Source: Mesorhizobium sp. LMG 17147
GTDB taxonomy: Bacteria; Pseudomonadota; Alphaproteobacteria; Rhizobiales; Rhizobiaceae
Assembly: GCF_024297145.1 (NCBI RefSeq)
Contig: NZ_JANCTC010000004.1
Coordinates: 248,001 to 312,000 of the forward strand
DNA: 64,000 nt
Direction: 5' to 3'
Made by a program: the position numbers and the translations under genes. The notes under the pieces are model-generated. The model worked only from the letters and a program-made list of their open reading frames with translations. It was not told the origin of the DNA and searched no databases. Of the stretch, positions 1-8,709 are shown piece by piece. Numbering within the stretch: position 1 is the first letter of the stretch; each line of letters starts with the position of its first letter.

Positions 1-3000
1 GTCGACGTTGCCGTCGGACCGGCCCGGCTGACGCTTGACGGGTCGAGCTTCATTGCGCTGCAGGTCAGCGACGTCAGCCTCAAGACCGCCGACGGAACAC
101 CGATGGCCGACGCCGGCCGGGTCCGCTTTGGCATCCGGCTGATCCCGTTGCTTTCGGGCGAGGTGCGGCTGACCAGCGCCCGGATTTCCGACGCGCACAT
201 CGTCATGGCGGCAATGCCGTCCGGCGGTGACTGGACGGCGGAGCTGCGCAACCAGGACGGCCTCATCGATCCGGAAAAACTTTCCGCCGCCGTCTTCGCC
301 AACCTCAACCGTGCGCTTGATGCGGTGCGCGAGGATTCGATGCGCCAGATCGATCTGCGCAACGTCGAGCTGGCACTGCCCGAGACCGGATCGGTCGAGT
401 CGGTCACCATCGCCGACGCCTCAGTCTCGCAATCGGGACCGGGAAGCATGGAGTTTTCATCCGACGCGGATGTCGACGGCAGGGCGCTCACCATCGCCGC
501 TTCCGCCACCCGCGATCCGGCGACGCGACGCATCACCATGCTGGACGCCAGCATCCAGGCAGCGGACGCCGACGCTGCGTCAGCAGGTGGCAAATTGGGT
601 GCGATCGCCTTGAAGCTGGCGGGATCGGAAGGGACCGGCGACAACGGTTCGCGGCTGACCGCTGCCCTGTCGCTGACCGGATCGGTGCTCGATCTCGGTT
701 CGCGCGGCCTGCTTCCGGCCGATATCGATCTCGATGCGACGCTCGTCGCCGGGTCGAACAAGATCCAGGTCGACAGTTTGCTGGTGAAAACCGGCCGCTC
801 GACCTTCGATTTCGCCGGTTCGATCGGGCCGAAGCCGGCTACCGGCACAGCCGGCGAGGAGCCATCCTATCGTTACGACCTGACCAGCGACGGTTCGACC
901 CTGGCGCCTTCGGATTCGCCGGAGCCGGCGCTCAGCTTCATCGCCCGTATTGCCGGCGTCTACCAGCCGACGAGCCAAAAGCTGATCGCCGAGCAGATCG
1001 GCGTCCGGTCCGCACCGGGCAGCGAAGTGCTGGGCACGGCTTCGGTTTCATTTGTCGCCAACCAGGCGCCGGGCATATCGGTGGCGCTCAATGTCCACGA
1101 CATGCCGGTCTCGCACGTCAAGCAATTATGGCCGTGGTTTTCGGCGCGCAATGCCAGGCTGTGGGTGCTTAAGAACCTGTTCGGCGGCCGCGTCGTCGAT
1201 GGCAGCCTGCAGTTCCAGGTCGTACCCGGACGGCTCGGCAACGGCGTGCCGCTTTCCGCCGATGAAGTGTTCGGCCGGTTCCAGGTCGAAGGATCGCGCT
1301 TCGATACGGCCGGCCGCATTCCGCCGATCCGCGATGCCGTCGGCGTCGTCGGCTTCCACGGCAACGACGTCGACGTCGCGTTGTCGTCGGGCAGCGTCTA
1401 TATGCCGAGCGGCCGCACCGTGGCGGCAAGCAATGGCACGCTCACCGTCAAGGCGGCGAACCATCCGCCGGTGATCGGCGCGCTCGACATCGATGTCGCC
1501 GGCGAGGCGCCGGCAATCGCCGAACTGGCATCGTTTGACCCAATCAACGCCATGCGCCATGTCGGCCTGCTGCCGGACGACCTGTCCGGCACGGTGACCG
1601 GCCACGTCAAGGCTGATATTCCGCTGCAGTCCGGTGTCGACTCGTCCAAACTCGATTGGCTGGTGGCGCTCGACTACAAGGACCTGTCGCTGGCCAAGCC
1701 GTTCGAGGGCCAGACGGTCAGCCATGCCGACGGCTCGATCACGGTCGCGCCCGACCGGGCGGTGATCTCGGCCAAGGCACTGCTCAACGGGATTCCGGCC
1801 GAGCTCGACCTGGTTGAGCCGCTGAGGGATGGCGGCCCGCCGCGCAGTCGTAAAGTAGCGCTGGTGCTCGACGACAAGACGCGCGCCATCGCCATGCCTG
1901 GCCTGTCGACGCTGCTTTCCGGAACCATCAAGGTGGCGATCGACAAGAGCGGCGCCGGCAACCAGAACGTGTCGGCCGACCTGACCAATGCCAGGCTGGA
2001 CATTCCCTGGGCCGGCTGGAGCAAGGGCCCCGGCATTCCCGCCAAGGTCGTCTTCGCCATGGCGAAGACCGGCGACACCACGACGCTGTCCAATTTCGAA
2101 CTCGACGGCAAGACCTTCTCCATCGACGGCAGCGCCGTGCTGATTAACGGCGCCTTGTCCTCGGCCCGGTTCAGCAAGGTCACGTTGAACAGGGGCGACG
2201 ACGTCGCCGTCTCGGTGAAGCGGTCGGGCAAGACCTATGCGGTCGAGGTCAGCGGCAGCGCGTTGGACGCACGCTCGCTGATCAAGCAATTCACGTCCGA
2301 TGTCGATACCGCGACCAAGACCAGCGGCGTCGATGCGATCTCGGTCAGCGCCGACGTCAGCTCCCTGACCGGCTTCCACGACGAGGTGCTGTCGAATCTG
2401 AAGCTCGACTACAGCGCCGCCGGCTCCAGAGTGAACGGGCTCAAGGTAAGCGCCACCGCAAGTTCGGGAGCCGCGATCACCGTCAGCAACACCACCGGCG
2501 GCGGCCTGCGAACGCTCAACATGAAGTCGGCCGACGCCGGCGCCATACTGCGCTTCCTCAACATCTACGAGCACATGGAAGGCGGCTCGATCACGCTGGC
2601 GCTCACCGGGGCTGCCGACGGGCCGATGAAAGGCCAGGTCGACGCCAGGAATTTCGTTGTCGTCAATGAGCCGAAGCTCGCCTCGATCGTGTCGACGACG
2701 CCGGCTGGCGACAGCCGCAGCCTCAACGAGGCGGTCAAAGGCAATCTCGACACGTCGAGGGTGAAATTCGAGCGCGGCTTCAGCGAGATCGACAAGGGCA
2801 GTGGCTATCTGAAGCTGCGCAACGGCGTGCTGCGCGGCTCGCGCATCGGCACCACCTTCCAGGGCACGCTCTACGACCAGAACAACAACATGGATATGAC
2901 CGGCACGTTCATGCCGGCGTACGGCGTAAACCGCATCTTCGGCGAACTGCCGCTGATCGGTGCGCTGCTCGGCAACGGCCGCGACCGCGGCCTGATCGGC

Positions 3001-3105
3001 GTCACCTACAGGCTCAAGGGCAACGCCAACAAGCCTAACCTGGAGGTCAATCCGCTATCGGTGATAGCGCCCGGGATTTTCAGGTCGATCTTCGAGTATC
3101 GGTGA
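1..3105 (+). CDS. AsmA/YhdP-type DUF3971 envelope protein (5' end missing)
   Basis: The reading frame is open from base 1, so the gene starts upstream; 1034 codons are visible before TGA. The protein is a long series of short beta-rich stretches typical of AsmA-like proteins (YhdP/TamB superfamily). It ends in a conserved AsmA-like C-terminal block (PLIGALLGNGRDRGLIGVTY near the end, then a hydrophobic PGIFRSIF tail). Family members form long periplasmic bridges thought to carry phospholipids to the outer membrane. The N-terminal membrane anchor would lie outside the window. In Rhizobiales this gene commonly sits close to tyrS, as here. The family assignment is firm; the exact lipid-transport role is inferred. 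Confidence 0.8.
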   Translation, partial: VDVAVGPARLTLDGSSFIALQVSDVSLKTADGTPMADAGRVRFGIRLIPLLSGEVRLTSARISDAHIVMAAMPSGGDWTAELRNQDGLIDPEKLSAAVFANLNRALDAVREDSMRQIDLRNVELALPETGSVESVTIADASVSQSGPGSMEFSSDADVDGRALTIAASATRDPATRRITMLDASIQAADADAASAGGKLGAIALKLAGSEGTGDNGSRLTAALSLTGSVLDLGSRGLLPADIDLDATLVAGSNKIQVDSLLVKTGRSTFDFAGSIGPKPATGTAGEEPSYRYDLTSDGSTLAPSDSPEPALSFIARIAGVYQPTSQKLIAEQIGVRSAPGSEVLGTASVSFVANQAPGISVALNVHDMPVSHVKQLWPWFSARNARLWVLKNLFGGRVVDGSLQFQVVPGRLGNGVPLSADEVFGRFQVEGSRFDTAGRIPPIRDAVGVVGFHGNDVDVALSSGSVYMPSGRTVAASNGTLTVKAANHPPVIGALDIDVAGEAPAIAELASFDPINAMRHVGLLPDDLSGTVTGHVKADIPLQSGVDSSKLDWLVALDYKDLSLAKPFEGQTVSHADGSITVAPDRAVISAKALLNGIPAELDLVEPLRDGGPPRSRKVALVLDDKTRAIAMPGLSTLLSGTIKVAIDKSGAGNQNVSADLTNARLDIPWAGWSKGPGIPAKVVFAMAKTGDTTTLSNFELDGKTFSIDGSAVLINGALSSARFSKVTLNRGDDVAVSVKRSGKTYAVEVSGSALDARSLIKQFTSDVDTATKTSGVDAISVSADVSSLTGFHDEVLSNLKLDYSAAGSRVNGLKVSATASSGAAITVSNTTGGGLRTLNMKSADAGAILRFLNIYEHMEGGSITLALTGAADGPMKGQVDARNFVVVNEPKLASIVSTTPAGDSRSLNEAVKGNLDTSRVKFERGFSEIDKGSGYLKLRNGVLRGSRIGTTFQGTLYDQNNNMDMTGTFMPAYGVNRIFGELPLIGALLGNGRDRGLIGVTYRLKGNANKPNLEVNPLSVIAPGIFRSIFEYR

Positions 3106-3368
3106 GGTCAAAACCCAATTACCTCGAGCGACCGAGTTTTGATCTCAAGCGGCCGCTCGTCCGCCCGCGATTTCACGCCCATGATCCAAAGGCGACTGAC
3201 GTCAGCCCGGGCTTAAATGGCCGCTTTGCGCCGCAATCTCGGCCATTGAGGTGACTGTTACCATTGCCTGACAGCAGACATAGTTGGTGACCATGATGGA
3301 GGTCGCAGTTGCGCCATTTCTGGACATTCGGAACTAGCCATAAAGCAGACGTCGGTGCGAGTTCAGGA
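3106..3368. other. Intergenic stretch, no gene recognised
   Basis: No convincing coding sequence. A short minus-strand ORF at 3173-3403 has no recognisable product and runs through the LysR stop. Just after the AsmA-type stop there is a weak inverted repeat (TCAAAAC at 3108-3114, GTTTTGA at 3136-3142) that could help terminate transcription, but it has a 21-base loop and no T-run. Confidence 0.4.
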
Positions 3369-4232
3369 TCACTCCTCGCCAGCGTGCCTTCGAGGAACGG
3401 CATTCATGATGGCCTCCGCCAGTTCTTCGAGGACGGAGGTATCGCCGTTCGATGCGGCAAATAGCCTGAACTCCGCTTCTGGTAACTCTGGCAGACCGTA
3501 GCTTTCGGGTACCCTGACCAGGCCGTTTCTCAGCTGACTGGCGATCATCGGCGCTACAGCAAAGCCTGAGATGGCAGCCGCCCTCAGGCTGGAGTTGCTT
3601 GCGCAGATCATCACCGTGCGCTGGCTGATCCCGGCCTTGGCAAGCCGTTCAAGAGCAACTTCCCTGTAGGGGCAAGGTTCCGGCAACACCGCCAACGGCA
3701 GCGGGTCCGGAAGATTCACGCCGGTATGATCCGCCCATGCCCAAACAAGAGGCTCGCGCCACAGGAGGCGCCCCATCTCCTCACCCTCACATTGTGATCC
3801 GAGCACCAGTTCGATGTTGCCCTCCTTCATCTTCGAGAGGAGCGCACTCGGAATCCCGACTTGCACCTCGACCTGCAATCCGGGGCGATCAGCGCCGAAT
3901 GCCTGCAAGGCGCGAAGGATGGGGACCTGTGCGAAGTCTTCCGAGAGGCCGACGCGAACCCTGCCGTGAAAGGGTGCCTGCGCCAGATCGGCCAAAGCAT
4001 CCCGGTTAAGGGCGAGCATCGCCCGGGCATAGGCGAGCAGGCGCTCGCCATCGGGTGTCATCTCCAGCGAGCGCGTCGTCCTGTTGAGTAACGGCTTTCC
4101 GACCTGCTCCTCGAGACGGCGCAGGTGCCCACTGACGGCCGACTGCGTAAGGTTCAGTCGCGCTCCTGCCCGACTGAAGCCGCCTTCGTCGAACACGGCG
4201 ACGAACGTCCTGAGCAGGACCAATTCCAACAT
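3369..4232 (-). CDS. LysR-family transcriptional regulator
   Basis: 287 aa from the ATG at 4232 (MLELVLLRTF). Longer upstream starts would add about 70 residues outside the family fold. Residues ~1-60 form the winged helix-turn-helix (LNLTQSAVSGHLRRLEEQVG), followed by the usual substrate-binding domain. The gene diverges from an azoreductase gene at 4331, separated by 98 bp that contains a T-N11-A dyad (4267-4287). LysR regulators usually control the divergent neighbour and themselves, so this protein probably regulates the azoreductase in response to a quinone, azo or electrophilic compound. The family is certain; the effector is unknown. Confidence 0.9.
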   Translation of the reverse strand: MLELVLLRTFVAVFDEGGFSRAGARLNLTQSAVSGHLRRLEEQVGKPLLNRTTRSLEMTPDGERLLAYARAMLALNRDALADLAQAPFHGRVRVGLSEDFAQVPILRALQAFGADRPGLQVEVQVGIPSALLSKMKEGNIELVLGSQCEGEEMGRLLWREPLVWAWADHTGVNLPDPLPLAVLPEPCPYREVALERLAKAGISQRTVMICASNSSLRAAAISGFAVAPMIASQLRNGLVRVPESYGLPELPEAEFRLFAASNGDTSVLEELAEAIMNAVPRRHAGEE

Positions 4233-4266
4233 ATATTCTGATCCATGATGAATATCGTCGATAATC

Positions 4267-4287
4267 TCAATTTCTATATCGAATTGA
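4267..4287. promoter_or_regulatory. Candidate LysR operator (T-N11-A dyad)
   Basis: TCAATT (4267-4272) and AATTGA (4282-4287) are perfect 6-bp inverted arms separated by 9 bases, giving the T-N11-A core typical of LysR-type binding sites. The dyad lies midway in the 98-bp space between the divergent lysR and azoreductase starts, where an autoregulated LysR activator normally binds. The dyad is seen; its use by this LysR protein is inferred. Confidence 0.55.
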
Positions 4288-4330
4288 AATATGACGCAAT
4301 GTGGTTCGTCACAATGAGCAAGGGTGATCC

Positions 4331-5038
4331 ATGACCAGGCTACTGCATATCGTTTCCTCGCCCCGCAAAGAGCGTTCCGCCTCGCGTGAGGTCGCCGACG
4401 CCTTTGTTCAAAGCTATCGTGCTCGGCGATCCGACTTGGAGATTTCAACGCTCGACCTATGGGATGTCGACCTCCCAGATTTCGGTGAGGACGCGATGTT
4501 GGCCAAATATGCGGGGCTCAGCGGCACGCCGCTTACCCATTCTCAACAGCAGGCATGGGCCACATTGCAAGAGTTGGCGCAACAACTGCACTGGGCGGAT
4601 ATTGTCCTGCTGTCGACGCCTCTGTGGAATTTCAGCATTCCCTACAAGCTCAAGCACTTCATCGACCTGGTATCGCAGAAGGATATCCTTTTCTCGTTCG
4701 ATCCTGAACACGGGTTCGGAGGACTGCTCAGGGATAAGATCGCAGTGGTCGTCTATGCGCGAGGTCTCGACTATGCGTCGCAATCCATCACTCCGGCGCA
4801 GCGCTTCGACTTTCAAAAACCTTATATAGAAGCGTGGTTGCGCTTCATCGGTATCGAAGATGTCCGCAGTCTAATCATCCAGAAGACCCTCTTTGGATCT
4901 GACATTGATCATGCGGCTCGCCAGGATGCGCGAGAGGCCGCGTCGCGGCTGGCGGAAGACCTCCTGTCACGCACAACAGAGGCGATGCATGATTATGAAG
5001 CGCTTGCTGCGGACAAGCGCGTTGATAACCCGTTCTGA
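4331..5038 (+). CDS. azoR: FMN-dependent NADH:quinone oxidoreductase / azoreductase
   Basis: 235 aa, flavodoxin-like fold. The N-terminus MTRLLHIVSSPRKERSAS is the FMN-phosphate-binding loop of AzoR. TPLWNFSIPYKLKHFIDL near residue 100 is the family's flavin-binding signature, and VVVYARGLDY follows at ~140. AzoR proteins reduce quinones and azo dyes by two-electron transfer from NAD(P)H, protecting against thiol-reactive electrophiles. The protein is about 30 residues longer than the E. coli enzyme at the C-terminus. It diverges from a LysR gene that probably controls it. Confidence 0.88.
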   Translation: MTRLLHIVSSPRKERSASREVADAFVQSYRARRSDLEISTLDLWDVDLPDFGEDAMLAKYAGLSGTPLTHSQQQAWATLQELAQQLHWADIVLLSTPLWNFSIPYKLKHFIDLVSQKDILFSFDPEHGFGGLLRDKIAVVVYARGLDYASQSITPAQRFDFQKPYIEAWLRFIGIEDVRSLIIQKTLFGSDIDHAARQDAREAASRLAEDLLSRTTEAMHDYEALAADKRVDNPF

Positions 5039-5457
5039 CCCCAGCTTGCACGTGCATCCCCGTCCACCCGGCGTAACAACTTTGGAGAACGGACGTCCGC
5101 AACGTCGCCTAAGCCGGGGCAGGCGCACCGATTCTACCTACGTCCGCCTTCAGGCAATGGATCAGTCCCGGCAAGGACCGTTTTGGATCAGATCAGGAGG
5201 CTGCTCGCGCGGAACTTAATGTCAGCTTGTGTAAATCTCGCTTCTACGAGCAGGCGGTCCGCTTCCGGCCCCGAACAAGACGTTCATCGAAGCGCCGCAG
5301 AACGTCCGCAATTTGCGCTACCTGCTCCTTCCGATCGATGAGACGAATGGCATCTCGGCCATTCTCGGGAGCTCTCGGCCGTGATTCCGAACCTAAGGTC
5401 CAGCGCCGCAAGATGAAACCGGTTTCGGAAAAGATCTAACAGAAGGGCGGGCCCTGG
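5039..5457. other. Gene-poor gap between azoR and tyrS
   Basis: About 420 bases between azoR and the convergent end of tyrS. No intact gene is recognised. The second half may hold a decayed coding remnant (5242-5384, listed separately). No terminator with a clear T-run was seen. Confidence 0.4.
5242..5384 (+). pseudogene. Possible decayed fragment of a PAS-like protein
   Basis: One frame reads FYEQAVRF from 5242. The neighbouring frame continues NKTFIEAPQNVRNLRYLLLP to a stop at 5382-5384. The order Y-x-x-AV, then a basic NVRNLRY, then LLLPI-D-E-x-x-ISAIL resembles the end of small alphaproteobacterial PAS proteins. One frameshift would join the two pieces. There is no start codon or upstream half. 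The assignment rests on weak similarity from memory and may be wrong. Confidence 0.2.
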
Positions 5458-6711
5458 TCAGACCGGCCGCACCAGAACGTGCTTCTTCTTGCCAAGCGAC
5501 AGCTTTGCGACGTTTTCCGGCCCCAGATCCTGCAGCGTCACCATCCTGCGATCGTCTGACACGGGCTGATCGTTCAGGCGCATGGCGCCGCCCTGGATAT
5601 GCCGCCGTGCCTCGCCGTTGGACGCAGCCAGCCCGGCGGTGACGAACAGCGACAATATGCCGACGCCGGCTTCAAGATCGGCCCGGCCCACCTCGACTGT
5701 TGGCAGTGTTTCGGCGAGCGCTCCTTCTTCGAACGTCTTGCGCGCCGTTTCGCGGGCCTCCGCTGCCGCCGCGCGGCCATGCAGCATGGCGGTGATTTCG
5801 GTGGCGAGGATCTTCTTGGCTTCGTTGATCTCCGAGCCGCCGAGCCGTTCGAGGCGCGCGACCTCGGCGAGCGGCAAGGTCGTGTAGAGCTTGAGGAAAC
5901 GGCCGACATCGGCATCCTCGGTGTTGCGCCAATATTGCCAGAACTCGTACGGGCTCAACATCTCCGCATCGAGCCAGACCGCGCCCGAGGCGGACTTGCC
6001 CATCTTGGCGCCGGACGAGGTGGTGAGCAGCGGCGTCGTCAGCGCATAGAGCTGCGCGCCTTCCATGCGATGGCCGAGATCGATACCGTTGACGATGTTG
6101 CCCCACTGGTCGGAGCCGCCCATCTGCAGCCGGCAACCGAGGCGCTTGTAGAGCTCGACGAAGTCGTAGGCCTGCAGGATCATGTAATTGAATTCGAGGA
6201 ACGATAGCGACTGCTCGCGATCCAGCCGGAGCTTGACTGAATCGAAGGCCAGCATGCGGTTGACCGAAAAATGCCGGCCGACATCGCGCAGGAAATTGAC
6301 GTAGTTGATATCCATCAGCCAGTCGGCATTGTCGATCATGACGGCGTCGTTCGGGCCGCTGCCGAATTTGAGGTAAGGCGTGAAGTTGCGGCGGATGCCG
6401 GCAAGATTGTCCTCGATATCCTGCGGCGTCAAAAGCTTGCGCGCCTCGTCCTTGAACGACGGATCGCCAATCATCGAGGTGCCGCCGCCCATCAGCGCGA
6501 TCGGCCGGTGGCCGGTCTGCTGCAGCCAGTAAAGCATCATGATCTGGATCAGCGACCCGGCATGCAGGCTCCTCGCGGTGGCGTCGAAGCCGATATAGGC
6601 GCTCACCGTTTCCGTGGCGAAAAGCTGGTCGAGGCCGGCATCGTCCGAGGTCTGGTGGATGAAACCGCGCTCGCTCATGGTGCGCAGGAAATCGGATTTG
6701 AAGGCGGACAT
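5458..6711 (-). CDS. tyrS: Tyrosyl-tRNA synthetase
   Basis: 417 aa, normal length. Charges tRNA-Tyr with tyrosine in the cytoplasm. The class I signature HIGH appears as HAGS at residues 50-53, followed by [21 protein letters not shown] lies in the middle of the catalytic domain, and KMGKS (the KMSKS loop) lies near residue 240. The C-terminus (residues ~350-417) carries the S4 RNA-binding domain. The gene is transcribed toward azoR and diverges from a glycosyltransferase gene. Essential, and all key motifs are intact. Confidence 0.97.
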   Translation of the reverse strand: MSAFKSDFLRTMSERGFIHQTSDDAGLDQLFATETVSAYIGFDATARSLHAGSLIQIMMLYWLQQTGHRPIALMGGGTSMIGDPSFKDEARKLLTPQDIEDNLAGIRRNFTPYLKFGSGPNDAVMIDNADWLMDINYVNFLRDVGRHFSVNRMLAFDSVKLRLDREQSLSFLEFNYMILQAYDFVELYKRLGCRLQMGGSDQWGNIVNGIDLGHRMEGAQLYALTTPLLTTSSGAKMGKSASGAVWLDAEMLSPYEFWQYWRNTEDADVGRFLKLYTTLPLAEVARLERLGGSEINEAKKILATEITAMLHGRAAAAEARETARKTFEEGALAETLPTVEVGRADLEAGVGILSLFVTAGLAASNGEARRHIQGGAMRLNDQPVSDDRRMVTLQDLGPENVAKLSLGKKKHVLVRPV

Positions 6712-6775
6712 TTTCTTTCCCGAAGAGCTCCCGGCCGAACGCGGCCCGGCTATGCATGAAGGCGGCGTTTAGCAC

Positions 6776-6830
6776 TCAAGCGCGATCAGCAAAAGTGGAA
6801 TCCGGTTTTGTGTCCGCGCGGATAGCGTGC
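6776..6830. repeat. Common rhizobial intergenic motif
   Basis: The stretch AAAAGTGGAATCCGGTTTT (about 6789-6807) belongs to a short near-palindromic sequence that I recognise as very common between genes in rhizobial genomes. It lies between the divergent tyrS and GT2 genes. Only one copy is seen here, so its repeat nature rests on recall. Confidence 0.35.
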
Positions 6831-6941
6831 GGCCTGCTTGCGTCATTGTTTCGGCTGGCGTAATGAGGCGCCGCGCCAGCGGGGCTCTTCCTCTGGACCG
6901 CGCGGCATCGATCGAATGCCATATCCTGTGACAGAGTCGAG

Positions 6942-7670
6942 ATGCCGGAGATATCCATCGTCATTCCTTGCCGGAACGAGGCGGCGAACCTGCCGCTTCT
7001 GCTCGACGAGATAGGCATTGCCATGGCCGGGCGGGACTTCGAAGTCATTGTCGTCGACGATGGCTCGACAGACGATACGCCTTCGGTGCTTGCCGCAGAA
7101 GCAGCGCTTCGCCGGTTTCCGCTGCGCCATCTCAGGCATGAAAAATCCGCCGGACAGTCGCTCTCGGTGCGCTCAGGCGCCTGGGCGGCGCGCGGCGATA
7201 TCGTTGCCACCATTGACGGCGACGGTCAGAACGACCCCGGTTACATCCCGGTGTTGATCGACGCGCTGCGGCAGGCTGGTCCCGAAGTCGGGGCCGCGCA
7301 GGGACAGCGTCTGAAGCGCCGCGACAGCAAGATCAAGCAACTGGCGTCGCGTTTCGCCAACGGGCTGAGAAAAGCCATCCTGCACGACGAGACGCGGGAT
7401 ACCGGCTGCGGTCTCAAGGCGATTCACACCGACATTTTGCGGAAATTGCCCTTCTTCGACGGCACCCATCGCTTTGTTCCAGCGCTGGTCATCCAGGAGG
7501 GCTACCGCGTCGTCCATTGCGACGTCGTCGACCGCTCCCGCCGTCACGGCAAATCGAACTACGGCATCTTCGATCGCGGCCTTCAGGGCGTGCTCGATCT
7601 TGCCGGCGTCTGGTGGCTGCGCCGCAGGCGCCGCAGAATGCCCAAAGTAGAGGAAATCAGGCATGGGTAA
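6942..7670 (+). CDS. GT2-family polyprenyl-phosphate sugar transferase
   Basis: 242 aa, glycosyltransferase family 2 (GT-A fold). EISIVIPCRNEAANLP at the N-terminus, VIVVDDGSTDDT at ~35 and ATIDGDGQND near 90 (the DxD-type metal/sugar-nucleotide site) are diagnostic. It resembles DPM1/ArnC-type enzymes that move a sugar from a nucleotide to undecaprenyl or dodecaprenyl phosphate. It ends in a basic tail (RRRRRRMPK) but has no clear C-terminal membrane helices. It overlaps the next gene by 8 bp, a LAB-N protein that accompanies such enzymes in lipid A or core modification clusters. In rhizobia the RgtE-type galacturonate carrier synthase is a plausible relative; the sugar is not known. Confidence 0.82.
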   Translation: MPEISIVIPCRNEAANLPLLLDEIGIAMAGRDFEVIVVDDGSTDDTPSVLAAEAALRRFPLRHLRHEKSAGQSLSVRSGAWAARGDIVATIDGDGQNDPGYIPVLIDALRQAGPEVGAAQGQRLKRRDSKIKQLASRFANGLRKAILHDETRDTGCGLKAIHTDILRKLPFFDGTHRFVPALVIQEGYRVVHCDVVDRSRRHGKSNYGIFDRGLQGVLDLAGVWWLRRRRRRMPKVEEIRHG

Positions 7671-7995
7671 CGTGCTTCAGGAATTGGCGACCTGGCTTCA
7701 CGATGTTTTCGTCAAGCAATTCGATGCCTGGGTGCTGCTCGGCTTCGTCGCCCAGTTCTTCTTCACCATGCGCTTTCTGGTGCAGTGGGTGGCGTCGGAA
7801 AAAGCCAAGCGCAGCGTCGTGCCGATTGCCTTCTGGTTCTTTTCGCTGTTCGGCGGCGGCCTGCTGCTGATCTACGCCATCCAGCGTCAGGATCCGGTGT
7901 TCATCGCCGGCCAGGCCATGGGCCTGTTGATCTATATCCGCAATCTCTGGCTGATCGCCAACGAGCGCAAAGCGGCGATGACCGAGGTCGATTGA
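7663..7995 (+). CDS. Lipid A biosynthesis N-terminal (LAB-N) domain membrane protein
   Basis: 110 aa with three hydrophobic segments (~22-42, 52-72, 80-98). The sequence MRFLVQWVASEKAKRSVVP and the WFFSLFGGGLLLIYAI segment match the LAB-N domain (PF07578), a small membrane domain found alone or fused to lipid A disaccharide synthase. It starts inside the end of the GT2 gene, so the two are translationally linked. Probable role: membrane partner for moving or presenting a polyprenyl-linked sugar used to decorate lipopolysaccharide. The family is clear; the function is inferred. Confidence 0.8.
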   Translation: MGNVLQELATWLHDVFVKQFDAWVLLGFVAQFFFTMRFLVQWVASEKAKRSVVPIAFWFFSLFGGGLLLIYAIQRQDPVFIAGQAMGLLIYIRNLWLIANERKAAMTEVD

Positions 7996-8034
7996 GCCCG
8001 CCACCGCCTGAACCGGTCGAGCAAGCAACCCAGA

Positions 8035-8703
8035 TTACTTGCCGTCCAGCCCGCCGTAGGACCTTACCAACTGGACCATGTCGGCCGAGTTGGCGGTCTC
8101 GCTCTCGAGCCCCTCGGCGACACCGATGCGGTCGGCGGCCGGGCGGTTCTGGCTGACTTTCCACTTGCCGCTGATTTCGGTGATTTCGATTTCCAGGCCG
8201 ACGATGCCCTTGATCTGTGACTGGATGAAGGGTGCCGGCGCGTCGGTCACCGCCCATGGCGCCGAGCGGCTGCCCTCCTGCGACATCGTCAGATCGGAAA
8301 TCTGCTCGGCCAGCCAATCCTGGTCTTCGATCACCGTGACGATGCCGCGCACCTGGACGATGGCGTAGTTCCAGGTCGGTACCACCTTGCCGGTTTCACG
8401 CTTGGTCTCATACCAGGACGGCGTCACATAGGCATCGGCGCCCTGGAAGACGACCAGCACCGGCGCCAGGGGATTGTCGGCCAAAAGCCGCCATTGCGGA
8501 TTGGCCTTGGCCAGATGGGCGCGCAGCCTGCCGTTCGGCGGCACATCCGCGTTGAGCAGGGAGGGCGCGTCTAGAAGAAAGGGAATTGCGTTGGCGATCG
8601 GCCCCTCGGCGCCGTTCGAGACCAGCAGGCCAAGCGGATGCGACCGGATCAGCCCGTGCAGGACGTCCTGCCGGGTTTCCTGGAAGTGGGGCGGTTGGTA
8701 CAT
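8035..8703 (-). CDS. paiB: PaiB-type FMN-binding protein
   Basis: 222 aa. MYQPPHFQETRQDVLHGLI at the start, ANAIPFLLD near 40 and TPSWYETKRETGKVVPTWNY near 95-115 are hallmarks of the PaiB family (split-barrel flavin-reductase-like fold). PaiB was first described as a negative regulator of sporulation and protease genes in Bacillus. In proteobacteria it is more probably an FMN-binding reductase-like protein. It follows an alpha/beta hydrolase gene by 6 bp on the same strand. Confidence 0.85.
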   Translation of the reverse strand: MYQPPHFQETRQDVLHGLIRSHPLGLLVSNGAEGPIANAIPFLLDAPSLLNADVPPNGRLRAHLAKANPQWRLLADNPLAPVLVVFQGADAYVTPSWYETKRETGKVVPTWNYAIVQVRGIVTVIEDQDWLAEQISDLTMSQEGSRSAPWAVTDAPAPFIQSQIKGIVGLEIEITEISGKWKVSQNRPAADRIGVAEGLESETANSADMVQLVRSYGGLDGK

Positions 8704-8709
8704 CGCCGA

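Noticed and set aside
3173..3403. 76-codon minus-strand ORF after the AsmA-type gene
   Set aside because: No recognisable protein, overlaps the end of the LysR gene, no good ribosome-binding site.
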